DNA of 64,000 nucleotides. Origin: Acidovorax sp. KKS102 (GTDB lineage: Bacteria; Pseudomonadota; Gammaproteobacteria; Burkholderiales; Burkholderiaceae_C). The stretch lies in the NCBI RefSeq assembly GCF_000302535.1, contig NC_018708.1, positions 1,240,001 through 1,304,000 on the forward strand, written 5' to 3'. A model generated the notes under the pieces. That model had not been told where the DNA came from. It did no database searches and was given only the letters and a program-made list of their open reading frames with translations. The translations under genes and the position numbers were made by a program. Below, piece after piece: positions 1 through 10,477 of the stretch (positions are counted from its first letter, which is position 1; each line of letters begins with the position of its first letter).

Positions 1-309
1 ACCGACGGGGTTGCGCTTGGCTGACTGCAACTCATCGAGGACTTGCTGGCGGGTCTTGGTCAGTTTGGGGCCCGGAACGAGTGGATAAGTGGCAGGGTAG
101 TCACGGCTGATCCAGTACAGCGAACCGTCCTTCTGAGCGGCCAGCACGGTGCTTTCGACCGCTTGGCGGCTGACCGCATTGCCCAAATGGTCGGCGGCCA
201 GGCTCACGCCTTCCTCCTGGCTTGGGCTTGCGTGGTAAACGGAAGTTGCGAAAGAGGCGGTGGCGGATGCAGCAAGGCTGGCGACGAGGATTGCGGTACG
301 AACTTTCAT
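1..309 (-). CDS. DUF4148-type small secreted protein, partial (3' end outside window)
   Basis: The start ATG is at 309 with GGAG just upstream, and the reading frame is open to the window edge, so the C-terminus is missing. The product begins with a signal peptide (about 20 residues, ending ..ATASFA) and then has the DUF4148 pattern: a YHASPS stretch after cleavage and a TKTRQQVLDEL segment near residue 88. DUF4148 proteins are short periplasmic proteins of unknown function, common in Burkholderiales and often next to copper genes. A second member lies at 36606-36944. It is transcribed away from the mer operon. Family call is from motif likeness only. Confidence 0.7.
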   Translation of the reverse strand, partial: MKVRTAILVASLAASATASFATSVYHASPSQEEGVSLAADHLGNAVSRQAVESTVLAAQKDGSLYWISRDYPATYPLVPGPKLTKTRQQVLDELQSAKRNPVG

Positions 310-506
310 GATGGTCTCCTGTGGCGCCGGATGCCCGATATGGTTCATCCAGGTGGCGTTTTCTGCACCACGGAGAGAAGTCTAAAAATTGCCGCCCCAC
401 ATGGAGGTGACCTCCTGATTACGCTTTCGACAGCAATCTGCAATCCACTAAAACCCGAGTGCATCCCCCGCGTCGGTTCTGGGCGTCATACGACACTGCG
501 GCCACC

Positions 507-935
507 TCATTGCGGCAACGAGAGTCTCCCGCCGTCCTGCAGCGACGCAATCAGCGGGCAGGAGACATTCCCTTTTCTCGCATGGCATGCGCATACCAGT
601 TCAGACAGCACCGACTCCATGCGTGCCAAATCGGCTATCTTCTCGCGCACATCCTTGAGCTTGGACTCAGCCAGTGCGCTGGCTTCTTCACAATGAGTTC
701 CATCGTCTAGCCGCAGCAGCTCGGCTATTGCATCCAGGCTGAAGCCCAGGCGCTGAGCCGCTTTGACGAAGCGCACCCGCGTCACATCTGCATCTCCATA
801 GCGGCGGATGCTGCCGTGAGGCTTGGCCGGCTCGGGCAACAATCCCTTGCGCTGATAGAACCGGATGGTCTCTACATTGACCCCGGCCGCCTCGGCAAAA
901 GCGCCGATCGTAAAACTCTCCAAATTGGCTTTCAT
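507..935 (-). CDS. merR: MerR, Hg(II)-responsive regulator of the mer operon
   Basis: A 142-residue MerR-family activator/repressor with the usual N-terminal winged HTH ([22 protein letters not shown], split here by prose: [10 protein letters not shown] then [12 protein letters not shown]), a dimerisation helix, and three cysteines placed as in Hg(II)-binding MerR: one in DGTHCEEA near residue 80, one in LVCACHA near 115, and one in NVSCPL near 124. Length matches the family (about 144). It is divergent from merT and the shared intergenic region holds the 19-bp-spacer promoter it would twist open on binding mercury. Because the divergent operon is merTPA, Hg(II) rather than another metal is the well-supported ligand. 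Confidence 0.95.
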   Translation of the reverse strand: MKANLESFTIGAFAEAAGVNVETIRFYQRKGLLPEPAKPHGSIRRYGDADVTRVRFVKAAQRLGFSLDAIAELLRLDDGTHCEEASALAESKLKDVREKIADLARMESVLSELVCACHARKGNVSCPLIASLQDGGRLSLPQ

Positions 936-940
936 ACCGC

Positions 941-971
941 TTGACTCCGTACATGACTACGGAAGTAAGGT
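941..971 (+). promoter_or_regulatory. mer promoter/operator (MerR-type, 19-bp spacer)
   Basis: The -35 TTGACT is at 941-946 and the -10 TAAGGT at 966-971, separated by exactly 19 bp, the over-long spacing typical of MerR-controlled promoters. The dyad TCCGTA (946-951) and TACGGA (958-963) sits between them. Sequence closely resembles the Tn501/Tn21 merOP as known from the literature. It would drive merT-merP-merA and lies 35 bp upstream of merT. Confidence 0.93.
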
Positions 972-1005
972 TACGGGATTCAACCAATTTTGAAAGGTCA
1001 AGCGC

Positions 1006-1356
1006 ATGTCGGAGCCAAACAACGGGCGCACAGCGCTCTTCGCCGGAGGGCTGGCGGCCATCCTTGCCTCGACTTGCTGCCTCGGACCGCTGGTCCTGAT
1101 CACCCTGGGATTCAGCGGGGCATGGATTGGCAAGCTGACCGCGCTGGAGCCCTACCGCCCGATCTTCATCGGGGTCGCGCTGGTGGCGCTGTTCTTCGCC
1201 TGGCGGCGCATTTACCGCCCGGTGCAAGCCTGTAAACCGGGGGAGATCTGCGCGATTCCCCAGGTGCGAGCTGCCTACAAGCTTATTTTCTGGAGCGTGG
1301 CCGCACTGATTGTGGTCGCGCTCGGGTTCCCCTATGTCATGCCATTTTTCTATTGA
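1006..1356 (+). CDS. merT: MerT, mercuric ion transport protein
   Basis: An inner-membrane protein of 116 residues with three predicted hydrophobic helices. It carries the vicinal cysteine pair in the first helix (ASTCCLGP, near residues 24-25) that accepts Hg(II) from MerP, and a second cysteine pair on the cytoplasmic loop (QACKPGEIC, near 76-82) that passes it to MerA. Length matches Tn21/Tn501 MerT. The next gene, merP, follows after 15 bp. A second upstream ATG in another frame was ignored because this frame has the family sequence. Confidence 0.96.
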   Translation: MSEPNNGRTALFAGGLAAILASTCCLGPLVLITLGFSGAWIGKLTALEPYRPIFIGVALVALFFAWRRIYRPVQACKPGEICAIPQVRAAYKLIFWSVAALIVVALGFPYVMPFFY

Positions 1357-1371
1357 TCACAGGAGTTCTTC

Positions 1372-1647
1372 ATGAAACAACTACTTGCCTCCCTGGCGCT
1401 CACCCTGGCCGTTGTCCCCGTGTGGGCCGCCACCCAGACCGTCATGCTGGCCATTCCCGGCATGACCTGCTCCACCTGCCCGATCATCGTCAAAAAAGCG
1501 CTTTCCAAGATCGAAGGCGTTAGCGAAGTTGAGGTGACCTTTGAGACGCGCGACGCAGCTGTCACCTTCGATGACGCAAAGACCAGCGTGCAGAAGCTGA
1601 CCAAGGCAACCGCAGAGGTGGGGTTTCCATCCAGTGTCAAGCGGTGA
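1372..1647 (+). CDS. merP: MerP, periplasmic mercury-binding protein
   Basis: A 91-residue periplasmic protein with a signal peptide ending near VWA-A (residue 19) and one heavy-metal-associated fold with the GMTCSTCP motif, whose two cysteines bind Hg(II) and deliver it to MerT. Length and layout match MerP. An AGGAG ribosome-binding site (ACAGGAGTTCTTC) precedes the ATG. It sits between merT and merA in the classic order. Confidence 0.96.
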   Translation: MKQLLASLALTLAVVPVWAATQTVMLAIPGMTCSTCPIIVKKALSKIEGVSEVEVTFETRDAAVTFDDAKTSVQKLTKATAEVGFPSSVKR

Positions 1648-1655
1648 AGCATTGA

Positions 1656-3401
<1,746 letters not shown>

Positions 3402-3722
3402 GAAGCGGGCGAGATGATGAGAGTGCCCGCACAGTAGCTCAAATCGCTATTGATTGGCGCCGACTTGCCAAGCAACAGCCAACGCCGAGCGAACTTGGTG
3501 CAGGGACACTTTTCTGAGTGAAATTTCTCAGCATCCGAAACGCTTCACGGCGCGCCCAAAGCGGCGCCTGCCAGCATTACAGAAATATCATCGACCCATC
3601 ATCTTCTGGTGTGTTGCTGTATTCCAAACTTCCCCTCGTCACGACGCGCACCGAGCCCATCGGACCGCGTGGGGCCGTCAGCCTGGCTGACGTTTCAATG
3701 ACTCATGATGAGGGTTAAGACC
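3402..3722. other. Intergenic region after merA, no gene recognised
   Basis: No merD/merE or transposon terminal repeat was recognised here. Short open frames at 3454-3690 have no recognisable features. The end presumably contains the promoter for the copper block at 3723. Confidence 0.5.
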
Positions 3723-3995
3723 ATGTTCAAAAAGATCTTTGCACCCGCCGTTGTCGCGGCGCTGTCGATGGCTTGTGCAGTTGCTTTCGCAGCTTCCGCT
3801 GGCAACGAGGCACGCGACCAGGCATCGCCGGTCAAGATGCAGGTCGGGGAAGAAACGGCACGCTACTGGAGTCATCCGAGGCTGGGAATGGTCAAGGTGG
3901 ACGCCGCTGGCCGCATGCTCACGGGTGACTCTGCCAAGGATGATGCTGCGCGATCTGCAGCTCCTTCCGGCAATCCCTCGACCCGCACACGTTGA
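3723..3995 (+). CDS. Small secreted protein of unknown function in copper block
   Basis: A 90-residue product with a clear signal peptide (MFKKIFAP.., cleavage near AVAFAAS, about residue 25) followed by a short polar mature region. The ATG at 3723 is preferred over the upstream in-frame ATG (3705) because AGGG lies eight bases before it. No metal-binding motif such as Met- or His-clusters stands out. It precedes DUF2933 and the CopA ATPase on the same strand, which suggests a role in copper stress, but the function is not known to me. Confidence 0.6.
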   Translation: MFKKIFAPAVVAALSMACAVAFAASAGNEARDQASPVKMQVGEETARYWSHPRLGMVKVDAAGRMLTGDSAKDDAARSAAPSGNPSTRTR

Positions 3996-4208
3996 CGCAC
4001 CCCGGCGAGGCGGTGCAACACCCGTAGCGTCCAGGGAAGGCGGCAAGGGAGCATTGCTGCGATCAAAGTTGAACGCCTGGACATACCGCCATTCATGTGA
4101 CGCAAGTCAAGGATTGATGATGATCATGCTTGACATTGCCACCATGTAAACCCTTATCGTTCCCCCAAGGTCCATCACCATCTCGATGACCACTTCTTGG
4201 AGATCGCC

Positions 4209-4448
4209 ATGAACCACGACCACACCACAGGGCATTCAGAAGCTGCCAACGCCAGCGGAGGCAGCCGCAAATTGATCGGCGCGGTGATCATGCTTGCGCT
4301 CATCGGGGCATTCTTCTTGCTCAGGGAGCATTGGTCGCACATCGCGGGCTACTGGCCGTATCTGCTCTTGCTGGCTTGCCCGTTGATGCACCTCTTCCAT
4401 GGGCACGGGGGGCACGGCTCTCACGAAGGCGATTCGAGCAAAAAGTAA
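4209..4448 (+). CDS. DUF2933-type small membrane protein
   Basis: A 79-residue protein with a His-bearing N-terminus ([10 protein letters not shown]), two hydrophobic helices ([15 protein letters not shown] and [14 protein letters not shown]) and a His-rich C-terminal tail ([12 protein letters not shown]). This is the DUF2933 pattern, a small protein often encoded immediately before copper P-type ATPases. The start at 4209 is chosen because GGAG lies six bases upstream. It ends 38 bp before copA, consistent with co-transcription. Copper binding by the His tail is inference. Confidence 0.78.
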   Translation: MNHDHTTGHSEAANASGGSRKLIGAVIMLALIGAFFLLREHWSHIAGYWPYLLLLACPLMHLFHGHGGHGSHEGDSSKK

Positions 4449-4486
4449 TCTTGCAGGCACACAACACATTTGCAGGGAGGCCATTC

Positions 4487-6859
4487 ATGTCCAACGCGGA
4501 ACCGCACGATCACACCCACCATGGCCATCAGCATCATGAGGGGGTCCACGGGGATACACCGCCGCCCATGACGAAACTGAAAGATCCAGTCTGCGGTATG
4601 GACGTGACGGAACAATCGCATCACTCGGCGGAGCATGAGGGGCGGCACTACTACTTCTGTAGCGCCAAGTGCCAAACGAAGTTTGTTGAGGACCCGGACA
4701 AGTACGCTGTCACGCCTCCCGGTACCGACAAGGTTGCGCGAGAGCCAGAAGCCACTCAGCCCGGCACCATCTACACCTGCCCCATGCACCCTGAGGTGCA
4801 GCAGGACCACCCCGGGAACTGCCCCAAATGCGGCATGACGCTGGAGCCCATGCTCCCCACGCTGGATGAGGGAGAAAACGCCGAACTTGTGGATTTCCGG
4901 CATCGCTTCTGGTGGACGCTGCCACTTACCGTGGTAGTCACCATCCTGGCCATGGTGGGACACCGGCTGCAGTGGTTCGAGATGGGCACCCAGAGCTGGA
5001 TTGAGCTGGTGCTGACGGTACCCATCGTGCTGTGGGCTGGCTGGCCCTTCTTTGTGCGTGGTGCCCAGTCCATCGCGAACCGCAGTCCCAACATGTGGAC
5101 CTTGATCGGCTTGGGCACGGGCGCCGCATTTGTCTACAGCGTGGTTGCCACCGTGGCGCCTGGGGTATTTCCAGCCTCGTTCCAGGCCATGGGCCGCGTG
5201 GCGGTGTACTTCGAAGCCGCAGCTGTCATCATCTCGCTCACGCTGCTGGGCCAGATGCTGGAGCTGAAAGCACGCTCGCAGACTTCTGCCGCCATCAAAT
5301 CGCTGCTGGGCCTGGCCCCCAAGACAGCGCGGCGTATCGACGCTAACGGTCAGGAGAGTGATGTTCCCTTGTCCCATGTCCATGTGGGAGACCTCTTGCG
5401 CGTGCGCCCCGGTGAGAAGGTGCCGGTGGATGGCGTGGTGGTCGAGGGGAGCAGCGCGGTGGACGAAGCCATGCTCACTGGCGAGCCTGTGCCCATCGTC
5501 AAAGGACCTGGGGACGCCGTCATCGGAGCCACGCTCAATACCAACGGCGCTCTGGTGATCCGGTCCGAGCGGGTGGGCTCGGCGACCATGCTGTCGCAGA
5601 TCGTTCAAATGGTGGCCCAGGCGCAGCGCTCACGGGCCCCCATGCAGCGCATGGCGGACCAGGTGGCGGGGTACTTTGTCATGGCCGTGGTGGGCATCGC
5701 GTTGCTCACGCTGTTCGCGTGGGGCCTGTTCGGCCCGGAGCCACGTTGGGTCTATGGCCTGGTCAACGCCGTGGCCGTGCTGATCATCGCGTGTCCTTGT
5801 GCGTTGGGCCTCGCGACTCCTATGTCGATCATGGTGGCCACAGGCCGGGGGGCGACCAGCGGCGTGCTGTTCAGGGACGCGGCAGCCATCGAGAACCTGC
5901 GCAAGGTGGATACGCTGATCGTGGACAAGACTGGCACGCTCACAGAGGGCAAGCCTTCCTTCGAGCGGGTTGTTGCCATGCCCGGTCTGTCCGAGGATGA
6001 GGTTCTGCGCCTGGCAGCCAGTCTGGATCAAGGCAGCGAGCATCCGCTGGCCGATGCCATTGTCCAAGCGGCCCGCGCCAAGGGGCTGGCCCTGGACAAG
6101 CCCGAGGACTTTGAGTCCGGGTCTGGCATCGGGGTGCGCGGACGGGTCGCTGGGCGCCAACTCGCCTTGGGAAACACGGTCCTCATGGAGCAGGTCGGGG
6201 TTTCTGCGAACCCGCTGCTTGCGCAGGCAGAGGCCTTGCGCGCCACAGGCGCCAGCGTGATGTACCTGGCGGCCGATGGCCAGCTTCAAGGCCTGCTTGC
6301 GGTCTCGGATGCCATCAAGGCCAGCACGCCGGAAGCCTTGGCAACTTTGCATGGGGCGGGACTGCGCATCGTCATGGCCACGGGCGACGGCATGACCACC
6401 GCCAAGGCGGTAGGCGCAAAGCTGGGGATCGATGAGGTCCATGGCGAAGTCAAGCCTGCAGACAAGCTGGCTCTGGTGTCACGCCTGCAGGCCGAAGGCC
6501 GTGTCGTTGCCATGGCTGGGGACGGGATCAACGACGCGCCCGCCCTTGCCAAGGCAGATGTGGGGATCGCGATGGGCACGGGTACCGATGTGGCGATGAA
6601 CAGCGCCCAAGTCACCTTGGTAAAGGGGGACCTGCGAGGTATCTCCATAGCCCGTGAGCTGTCTGAAGCGACGGTAGGCAACATGAAACAGAACCTGATG
6701 TTTGCCTTCCTCTACAACGCGCTGGGCATACCGATTGCCGCTGGGTTGCTGTATCCCTTCACCGGCTGGCTGCTGTCGCCGATGATCGCAGCCTTGGCAA
6801 TGAGCCTGAGTTCGGCGTCAGTGATCGCGAACGCCTTGCGGTTGCGTACCGGTCGATGA
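4487..6859 (+). CDS. copA: Copper-translocating P1B-type ATPase with YHS and heavy-metal-binding domains
   Basis: A 790-residue inner-membrane copper exporter. The N-terminus is His-rich ([11 protein letters not shown]), then a YHS domain (DPVCGMDV, near residue 35) and a heavy-metal-binding domain ([10 protein letters not shown], near 95) replace the usual HMA domain. Core motifs are intact: TGEPVP (actuator), CPC in the ion channel (near 435-437), DKTGT phosphorylation site (near 480), SEHPLADA nucleotide-binding site and GDGIND. The last helices have the P1B-1 copper signature (YNALGIP..LSP..SLSSASV). The ATG at 4487 follows AGGGAGG and is preferred over the longer in-frame extension. Its last 117 bp are duplicated as a scrap at 20321-20437. 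Confidence 0.95.
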   Translation: MSNAEPHDHTHHGHQHHEGVHGDTPPPMTKLKDPVCGMDVTEQSHHSAEHEGRHYYFCSAKCQTKFVEDPDKYAVTPPGTDKVAREPEATQPGTIYTCPMHPEVQQDHPGNCPKCGMTLEPMLPTLDEGENAELVDFRHRFWWTLPLTVVVTILAMVGHRLQWFEMGTQSWIELVLTVPIVLWAGWPFFVRGAQSIANRSPNMWTLIGLGTGAAFVYSVVATVAPGVFPASFQAMGRVAVYFEAAAVIISLTLLGQMLELKARSQTSAAIKSLLGLAPKTARRIDANGQESDVPLSHVHVGDLLRVRPGEKVPVDGVVVEGSSAVDEAMLTGEPVPIVKGPGDAVIGATLNTNGALVIRSERVGSATMLSQIVQMVAQAQRSRAPMQRMADQVAGYFVMAVVGIALLTLFAWGLFGPEPRWVYGLVNAVAVLIIACPCALGLATPMSIMVATGRGATSGVLFRDAAAIENLRKVDTLIVDKTGTLTEGKPSFERVVAMPGLSEDEVLRLAASLDQGSEHPLADAIVQAARAKGLALDKPEDFESGSGIGVRGRVAGRQLALGNTVLMEQVGVSANPLLAQAEALRATGASVMYLAADGQLQGLLAVSDAIKASTPEALATLHGAGLRIVMATGDGMTTAKAVGAKLGIDEVHGEVKPADKLALVSRLQAEGRVVAMAGDGINDAPALAKADVGIAMGTGTDVAMNSAQVTLVKGDLRGISIARELSEATVGNMKQNLMFAFLYNALGIPIAAGLLYPFTGWLLSPMIAALAMSLSSASVIANALRLRTGR

Positions 6860-6889
6860 CGGAAACACCAGGCCTGCTGGGCAGCAGCA

Positions 6890-7480
6890 TCAATTTGCCC
6901 TGTGTTTTGGAATAGCGCTGGCAGGCGCTACATAGCCGCGCAGTTCTTGATAGCGCGCTACTTGCATTGGCGTGAGGATTGCGACCGTCCGCAGGTGGTA
7001 GTTCAGATGCGAAGCGCGAAGCGAAGCTTGCGCGAGCGCAGCGCGTTCAACTGCCTGAGTCACGCTGGCTTCGCTGGGCGGCCCTGACCTGAAGAGGCGA
7101 TCCAATTCCCTTTCGGTCTCAATTGCGTCCTTGCCGAATCGTTGAGCGTCGGCCTTCATCTGCTCTGTAAGCGCCGTCGCTTCTCGCTCTTGGTCTTTCG
7201 TTAGACGCAACTTTTCGCCCAGCTCCACAACGTGGGCGGGGCCGGGGAAGCCATTGAGTTCGGCTGCAAGTGCGAGCGACATGCCTCGTCCAACTTGAAA
7301 GTCTTCGATTTGCTACGGAGAAAGTGCTTTGATTTCGCGCTGTTTATAGCCAGCGTATTGCGAGGGTGCGGTGTGCGGAGCGAGCTGAGCAGGTTGGTTT
7401 GGATCAGGATGCTTGTGGGACTGGGCTGCGACAACGGAGGCAGTGCCAGCCAGAAGGAAATAGGCGAGTAGCGTTTTCAT
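6890..7480 (-). pseudogene. Spy/CpxP-like periplasmic metal-stress protein interrupted by an in-frame amber codon
   Basis: Reading leftward from ATG 7480, the frame encodes a signal peptide (MKTLLAYFLLAGTASVVA), a His/Pro-rich linker and then reaches TAG (complement of 7313-7315). The same frame continues without shift into an alpha-helical Spy/CpxP-type domain (residues corresponding to LGEKLRLTKDQEREA and LTPMQVARYQELRG) and stops at 6890. Related proteins have a Gln-Gln pair at this place, so a CAG-to-TAG change is the likely lesion. Such proteins are periplasmic chaperone/metal sensors that often accompany copper or zinc efflux genes. Either it is a dead gene or it depends on amber read-through. 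Confidence 0.72.
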
Positions 7481-7536
7481 ATGGGATCTGAAGGGAGTTG
7501 GTGCCCAAAAATCTTCGTTCGATTTTTGCCAGATGA

Positions 7537-7554
7537 ATATGATTGCAGTCATAT
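7537..7554. promoter_or_regulatory. Inverted repeat overlapping the Crp/Fnr-type gene start
   Basis: ATATGA (7537-7542) and TCATAT (7549-7554) form a perfect 6-bp inverted repeat with a 6-bp spacer, a size compatible with a Crp/Fnr-type dimer site. It lies in the divergent gap between the Spy-like gene and the regulator and overlaps the regulator ATG at 7553, so autoregulation is plausible. Binding is inference. Confidence 0.4.
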
Positions 7555-8212
7555 GGAAACTTCATCACCTGAAGATGCAGAGGACTGCATCGCGCCTTCG
7601 GACAGAGCGTTTGGTGTCACGCCCTCGCTGCGTTGTCTTGCTTCGGGGCAGATGCTTTTTCGCGAGGGCGCTGCAAGTGCGGGCGTCTTTCGCCTGCGGT
7701 CCGGCTGTGTGCGCCTAATTCGCACCACCCTCACTGGCGGTCAAGCCACGATGCACACAGTGCGGCAAGGCGAGTTCTTTGCCGAAGCTTCACTTTTCTC
7801 AGCCATATACCACTGCGACGCGGTAGCACTGGAATCCTCGGAGGTACTGGTTTTTCGCAAGCAGGCATTGGTCGACCAACTGCGCAAGTCGCCCGAGCTG
7901 TTGTGGACATTCACGGCCGAGTTGGCACGGCGCGTTCAAGGACTTCGGACCAGGCTGGAGATAAAGCAGACGCGCTCAGCCGAGGAGCGGATTCTGCAAT
8001 TCATAGGACTTCACTGTGACGCGTCCGGTTTTTGGACTCAACAAGGAACGCTGAAGCATCTTTCCGAAGACATCGGTCTTACTCACGAAGCGCTTTACCG
8101 GGCACTTGCTCGCCTGCAGCGACAGGGGGCCATCTTGCGCTTAAAAAATGGGTTGAAGATATGCCAACCGGGGGTGCTGGCCCCCAGCGCCGAACGTCGG
8201 CGGTGTTCATGA
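7553..8212 (+). CDS. Crp/Fnr-family transcriptional regulator
   Basis: A 219-residue protein with an N-terminal cyclic-nucleotide-binding-type beta-barrel (segments LASGQMLFREGAASAG, VRQGEFFAEASLF) and a C-terminal winged HTH (TLKHLSEDIGLTHEALYRAL). It lacks the N-terminal cysteine cluster of Fnr, so oxygen sensing by an Fe-S cluster is not supported; the ligand is unknown. The ATG at 7553 is preferred to the ATG at 7481, because the extension shows no domain sequence. Its 3' end abuts the CusS remnant, and the last residues (after KICQPG) may have been altered by that junction. Divergent from the Spy-like pseudogene, its likely former target. Confidence 0.75.
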   Translation: METSSPEDAEDCIAPSDRAFGVTPSLRCLASGQMLFREGAASAGVFRLRSGCVRLIRTTLTGGQATMHTVRQGEFFAEASLFSAIYHCDAVALESSEVLVFRKQALVDQLRKSPELLWTFTAELARRVQGLRTRLEIKQTRSAEERILQFIGLHCDASGFWTQQGTLKHLSEDIGLTHEALYRALARLQRQGAILRLKNGLKICQPGVLAPSAERRRCS

Positions 8213-8215
8213 CGT

Positions 8216-8911
8216 GGATCGACAGGACGTATTCGCCTCGGTGGACCGTCTTTTCCACCGGACTGCCCGGGTCACTGTGCCGAACAGCGTTGGACAGCAG
8301 ATTGCCCATGGCACGACGGAACATCAGTCTGTCACCATCGAGTTCGCCGTCACCCGACAAGGTCAGGCGAACTCCCTTCTCTTCTGCCCCCGCGTCAAAG
8401 AACTCCATCAGAGCTTGGACCTCTAGTGCCATGGCAAATCGCTCGCGCCCCGGAAGCACCATGCCGCGTTCGGCGTTGGCCAGGAACAACATGTCCGACA
8501 CCATGCGGGCCATGCGCTACAGCTCTTCGGCGTTCGATGCCAGGATGTTGCGGTAGGTCGGCGCATCACGTTTGGCAGACAGCGCCAGCTGGGTTTGCGT
8601 CAGCAGGTTGCTGATCGGCTTGCGCAGTTCGTGGCCAGGTCTGACGAGAACTCCGACAGCCGGTGACAGTCGTCTTGCAAGCGGTCCAGCATGCCGTGGA
8701 GCTCGCCCGCCAGATCGGCCATCTCGACCGGCACCGCCTGAACCGGCATGCGCTCGCTGAACTGATGCCCGGACACGGCAACCGCCTTGGCCTTCATTGC
8801 TCGCAGCGGCGCCAGGCCTTGGTGTGCCGCCAGCCAGCCCAGAACACCGCTCATGGCAACGGCGATCAAGGCGTACCAGAGCAAGGTGCTGCGCAACTCA
8901 ACCAGAAAGTG
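8216..8911 (-). pseudogene. Remnant of a CusS-type heavy-metal sensor histidine kinase
   Basis: Read leftward, the region encodes a transmembrane helix plus HAMP (LLWYALIAVAMSGVLGWLA, APLRAMKA, VEMADLAGELHGMLDRLQDD), the H-box region, and the start of the ATPase domain (DRLMFRRAMGNLLSNAVRH), with clear CusS/CopS-like sequence. Lesions: one base is missing in the codons just before His-Glu-Leu-Arg (around 8633), shifting the frame inside the H-box; an in-frame TAG (complement of 8517-8519) replaces a residue before RMARMV; and the sensor domain and G-boxes are absent at the two ends. It cannot encode an active kinase. It is joined to Crp/Fnr on the left and a cusA scrap on the right. Confidence 0.85.
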
Positions 8912-8932
8912 TCATGGTGCAGCGGGACGCTT

Positions 8933-9073
8933 GGAGGTCATGAGCCGCATCGCGGCCCCATGCTGGGCGGTATGGTGACGGCGCCGCTGTTGTCCTTGTT
9001 CGTGATTCCTGCGGCCTATGTGCTGATGAGAAAGCCGAGAAAACGCGGCCGGCTGAACACCGAGGCCTCGTGA
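8933..9073 (+). pseudogene. 3'-terminal scrap of a cusA-like RND gene
   Basis: About 140 bp that match, with a few substitutions, the last part of the intact cusA at 26900-27039: both encode [27 protein letters not shown] and MRKPRKR and end ..TEAS-stop. Compared with the intact copy, one base is missing in the run after GCGGCCCC, so even this scrap is frame-shifted. Homology starts abruptly at GGAGGTCATG. It lies next to the CusS remnant, as expected if a cusA-cusS segment was deleted. Confidence 0.88.
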
Positions 9074-9098
9074 GGCTGGCAGGGTTCCCCCTTGGCGA

Positions 9099-9512
9099 GT
9101 GAGCAGTTCAATGCGCACGGACTTCGTGCTCGATGCGCTGGAACAGCTGTGTACGCCCGGCAACCGGAGTGCGACGGGAGCCTGGTCTGTCACTCCGATA
9201 GGGGATCTCAGTACCTCAGCATTCTCTACACAGAGCGGCTGGCCGAAGCCGGCATCGAGCCATCTGTGGGCAGCAAGGGCGACAGACAGCTACGACAACG
9301 ACTTGCCCGAGACCGTCGACGGACTCTACAAGGCCGAGCTGATTCAACGCCGAGCGCCGTGGCGGACCAAGGAGGCTGTGAAGCTTGCAACTCTGGAATG
9401 GGTGTCATGGTTCAACCACCATCGCCTGCTCGAACCCATCGGGTACCTCCCGCCCGTTGAGGCCAACTCCTATCGACAACTTGCCAAACAGGACACTGCT
9501 GTGGTGACCTGA
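9099..9512 (+). pseudogene. Remnant of an IS3-family OrfB transposase
   Basis: Encodes in pieces the C-terminal half of a DDE transposase of the IS3 family: SMRTDFVLDALEQ, then (after a frame change) LVCHSDRGSQYLS with the second catalytic Asp, then (after another shift near 9285) SYDNDLPETVDGLYKAEL with the catalytic Glu and WFNHHRLLEPIGYLPP at the end. The second shift looks like a 4-bp repeat, GACA, copied within GGCGACAGACAGC. The 5' half and terminal repeats were not found. It cannot encode an active transposase. Confidence 0.85.
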
Positions 9513-9521
9513 CTTAAACCA

Positions 9522-9614
9522 AACAAGGACGTCCTCAACCGGCTGCCCACCCACAAGGCCAGCCGGATTGAAGAGTTGCTGCCGCATTGCTGGCAGCCCG
9601 CCGACACCATCTGA
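9522..9614 (+). pseudogene. C-terminal scrap of an IS66-type transposase
   Basis: A frame of about 30 codons, KDVLNRLPTHKASRIEELLP.. followed by HCWQPA and a TGA at 9612-9614, resembles the very end of IS66-family TnpC proteins (..RLPT..I..LLPH.W). No other part of the element is present. The following 100 bp may be the element's right end but no repeat was identified. Confidence 0.65.
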
Positions 9615-9792
9615 TCAAAACCATACCCGCCGTCGGTAGTCAACATGGGTTCACCGCGCCCTTACGGCTGACCAGCCGATCGCTAGCCCACAGCACCTCA
9701 GATTTGTAGATTTCTGAAGGGCGGACGCGCGTTAGTATGTGGCCTCCAAGGAGCTCGCATATCCGGCGGCGTAGTGCCCATAAAAGCCGAAG

Positions 9793-10407
9793 TCATTCCG
9801 GAAGGGCTTCTGATGCTTCCCGCAGTATTTCGCGCCCCCCATTTGCTGCAATTGCAGCTACGACAACGCCCAGCAACAGGTCCGGGATATTCGATCCCAG
9901 CCACATGACCAGCGCCCCGGACAGCACAATGGAGCCGTTGACGATGGAGTCGTTGTTCGTGAAGATCGCCGACGCCTTGAAGTTAACGTCTTCACCGCGA
10001 TGACGGCGCAGCAACCTCAAACACACCAGGTTCAAAGCCGCGTTCGCCGCAGCTATCGCCATCATCGCTGGACCCACCGGCTCCTCGCCCCCCGAGAAGC
10101 GGCGCAGAACCTCCACCAATAGCAGCACGGCTAGGCCAATAAGCAAGTAGCCGGACAAACGCGCTGCGCGTACCTTGACCATGGCCGCCCGCCCGACGGC
10201 GTACAAGCTGACGGCGTAGACCGATGCGTCGGCGAGGTTGTCCAGTCCGGCGCCCATCAGCGCAGTGGAGGCAGCCCATATGCCAAGGCCGATGCCAGCG
10301 GCGGACTGTCCCAGGTTGATCAGCAACACGGTCCGCAAGATTTTGCGGTCAGCTGCGTTGCTCGCGTCCAACCCACCGAGTTCGTCGTCTTCGTCGTGTT
10401 CAGCCAT
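9793..10407 (-). CDS. Small CDF-like cation transporter
   Basis: A 204-residue membrane protein with an acidic N-terminus (MAEHDEDDELGG) and about five or six hydrophobic helices. A D-N-L-A-D motif in the second helix and N-N-D-S-I in a later helix replace the HxxxD metal sites of cation diffusion facilitators, and no C-terminal cytoplasmic domain is present, so it is shorter than typical CzcD (about 300). Export of a divalent metal is the likely role. AAGGGA precedes the ATG. It has its own MerR-type promoter (10430-10460), which supports metal induction. Confidence 0.75.
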   Translation of the reverse strand: MAEHDEDDELGGLDASNAADRKILRTVLLINLGQSAAGIGLGIWAASTALMGAGLDNLADASVYAVSLYAVGRAAMVKVRAARLSGYLLIGLAVLLLVEVLRRFSGGEEPVGPAMMAIAAANAALNLVCLRLLRRHRGEDVNFKASAIFTNNDSIVNGSIVLSGALVMWLGSNIPDLLLGVVVAAIAANGGREILREASEALPE

Positions 10408-10429
10408 GCTTGTCCCTTAGAGTCCACAC

Positions 10430-10460
10430 ATCTTGAAGCCTACAGTGGCTGGAGGGTCAA
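10430..10460 (-). promoter_or_regulatory. MerR-type promoter/operator for the small cation transporter
   Basis: On the minus strand, -35 TTGACC (10460-10455) and -10 CAAGAT (10435-10430) are 19 bp apart. The spacer contains a dyad, CCTCCAG and CTGTAGG around CCA, one mismatch from perfect, as in CadR/ZntR-type sites. The transporter start is 22 bp further on. No MerR-family gene is adjacent; the nearest are at 14918 and 507. Confidence 0.72.
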
Positions 10461-10477
10461 GCACCTGCATCACATAG

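Noticed and set aside
403..415. Odd palindrome GGAGGT-G-ACCTCC upstream of the first DUF4148 gene as an operator
   Set aside because: Short, and it contains Shine-Dalgarno-like sequence, so it could arise by chance; no second copy before the other DUF4148 gene.
4331..4486. In-frame extension of the copA reading frame to 842 residues
   Set aside because: The extension overlaps the DUF2933 gene and has no domain; the ATG at 4487 follows a strong AGGGAGG site.
7313..7315. TAG read as pyrrolysine in the Spy-like gene
   Set aside because: No methyltransferase context or pylTSBCD genes; loss of a CAG codon is simpler.
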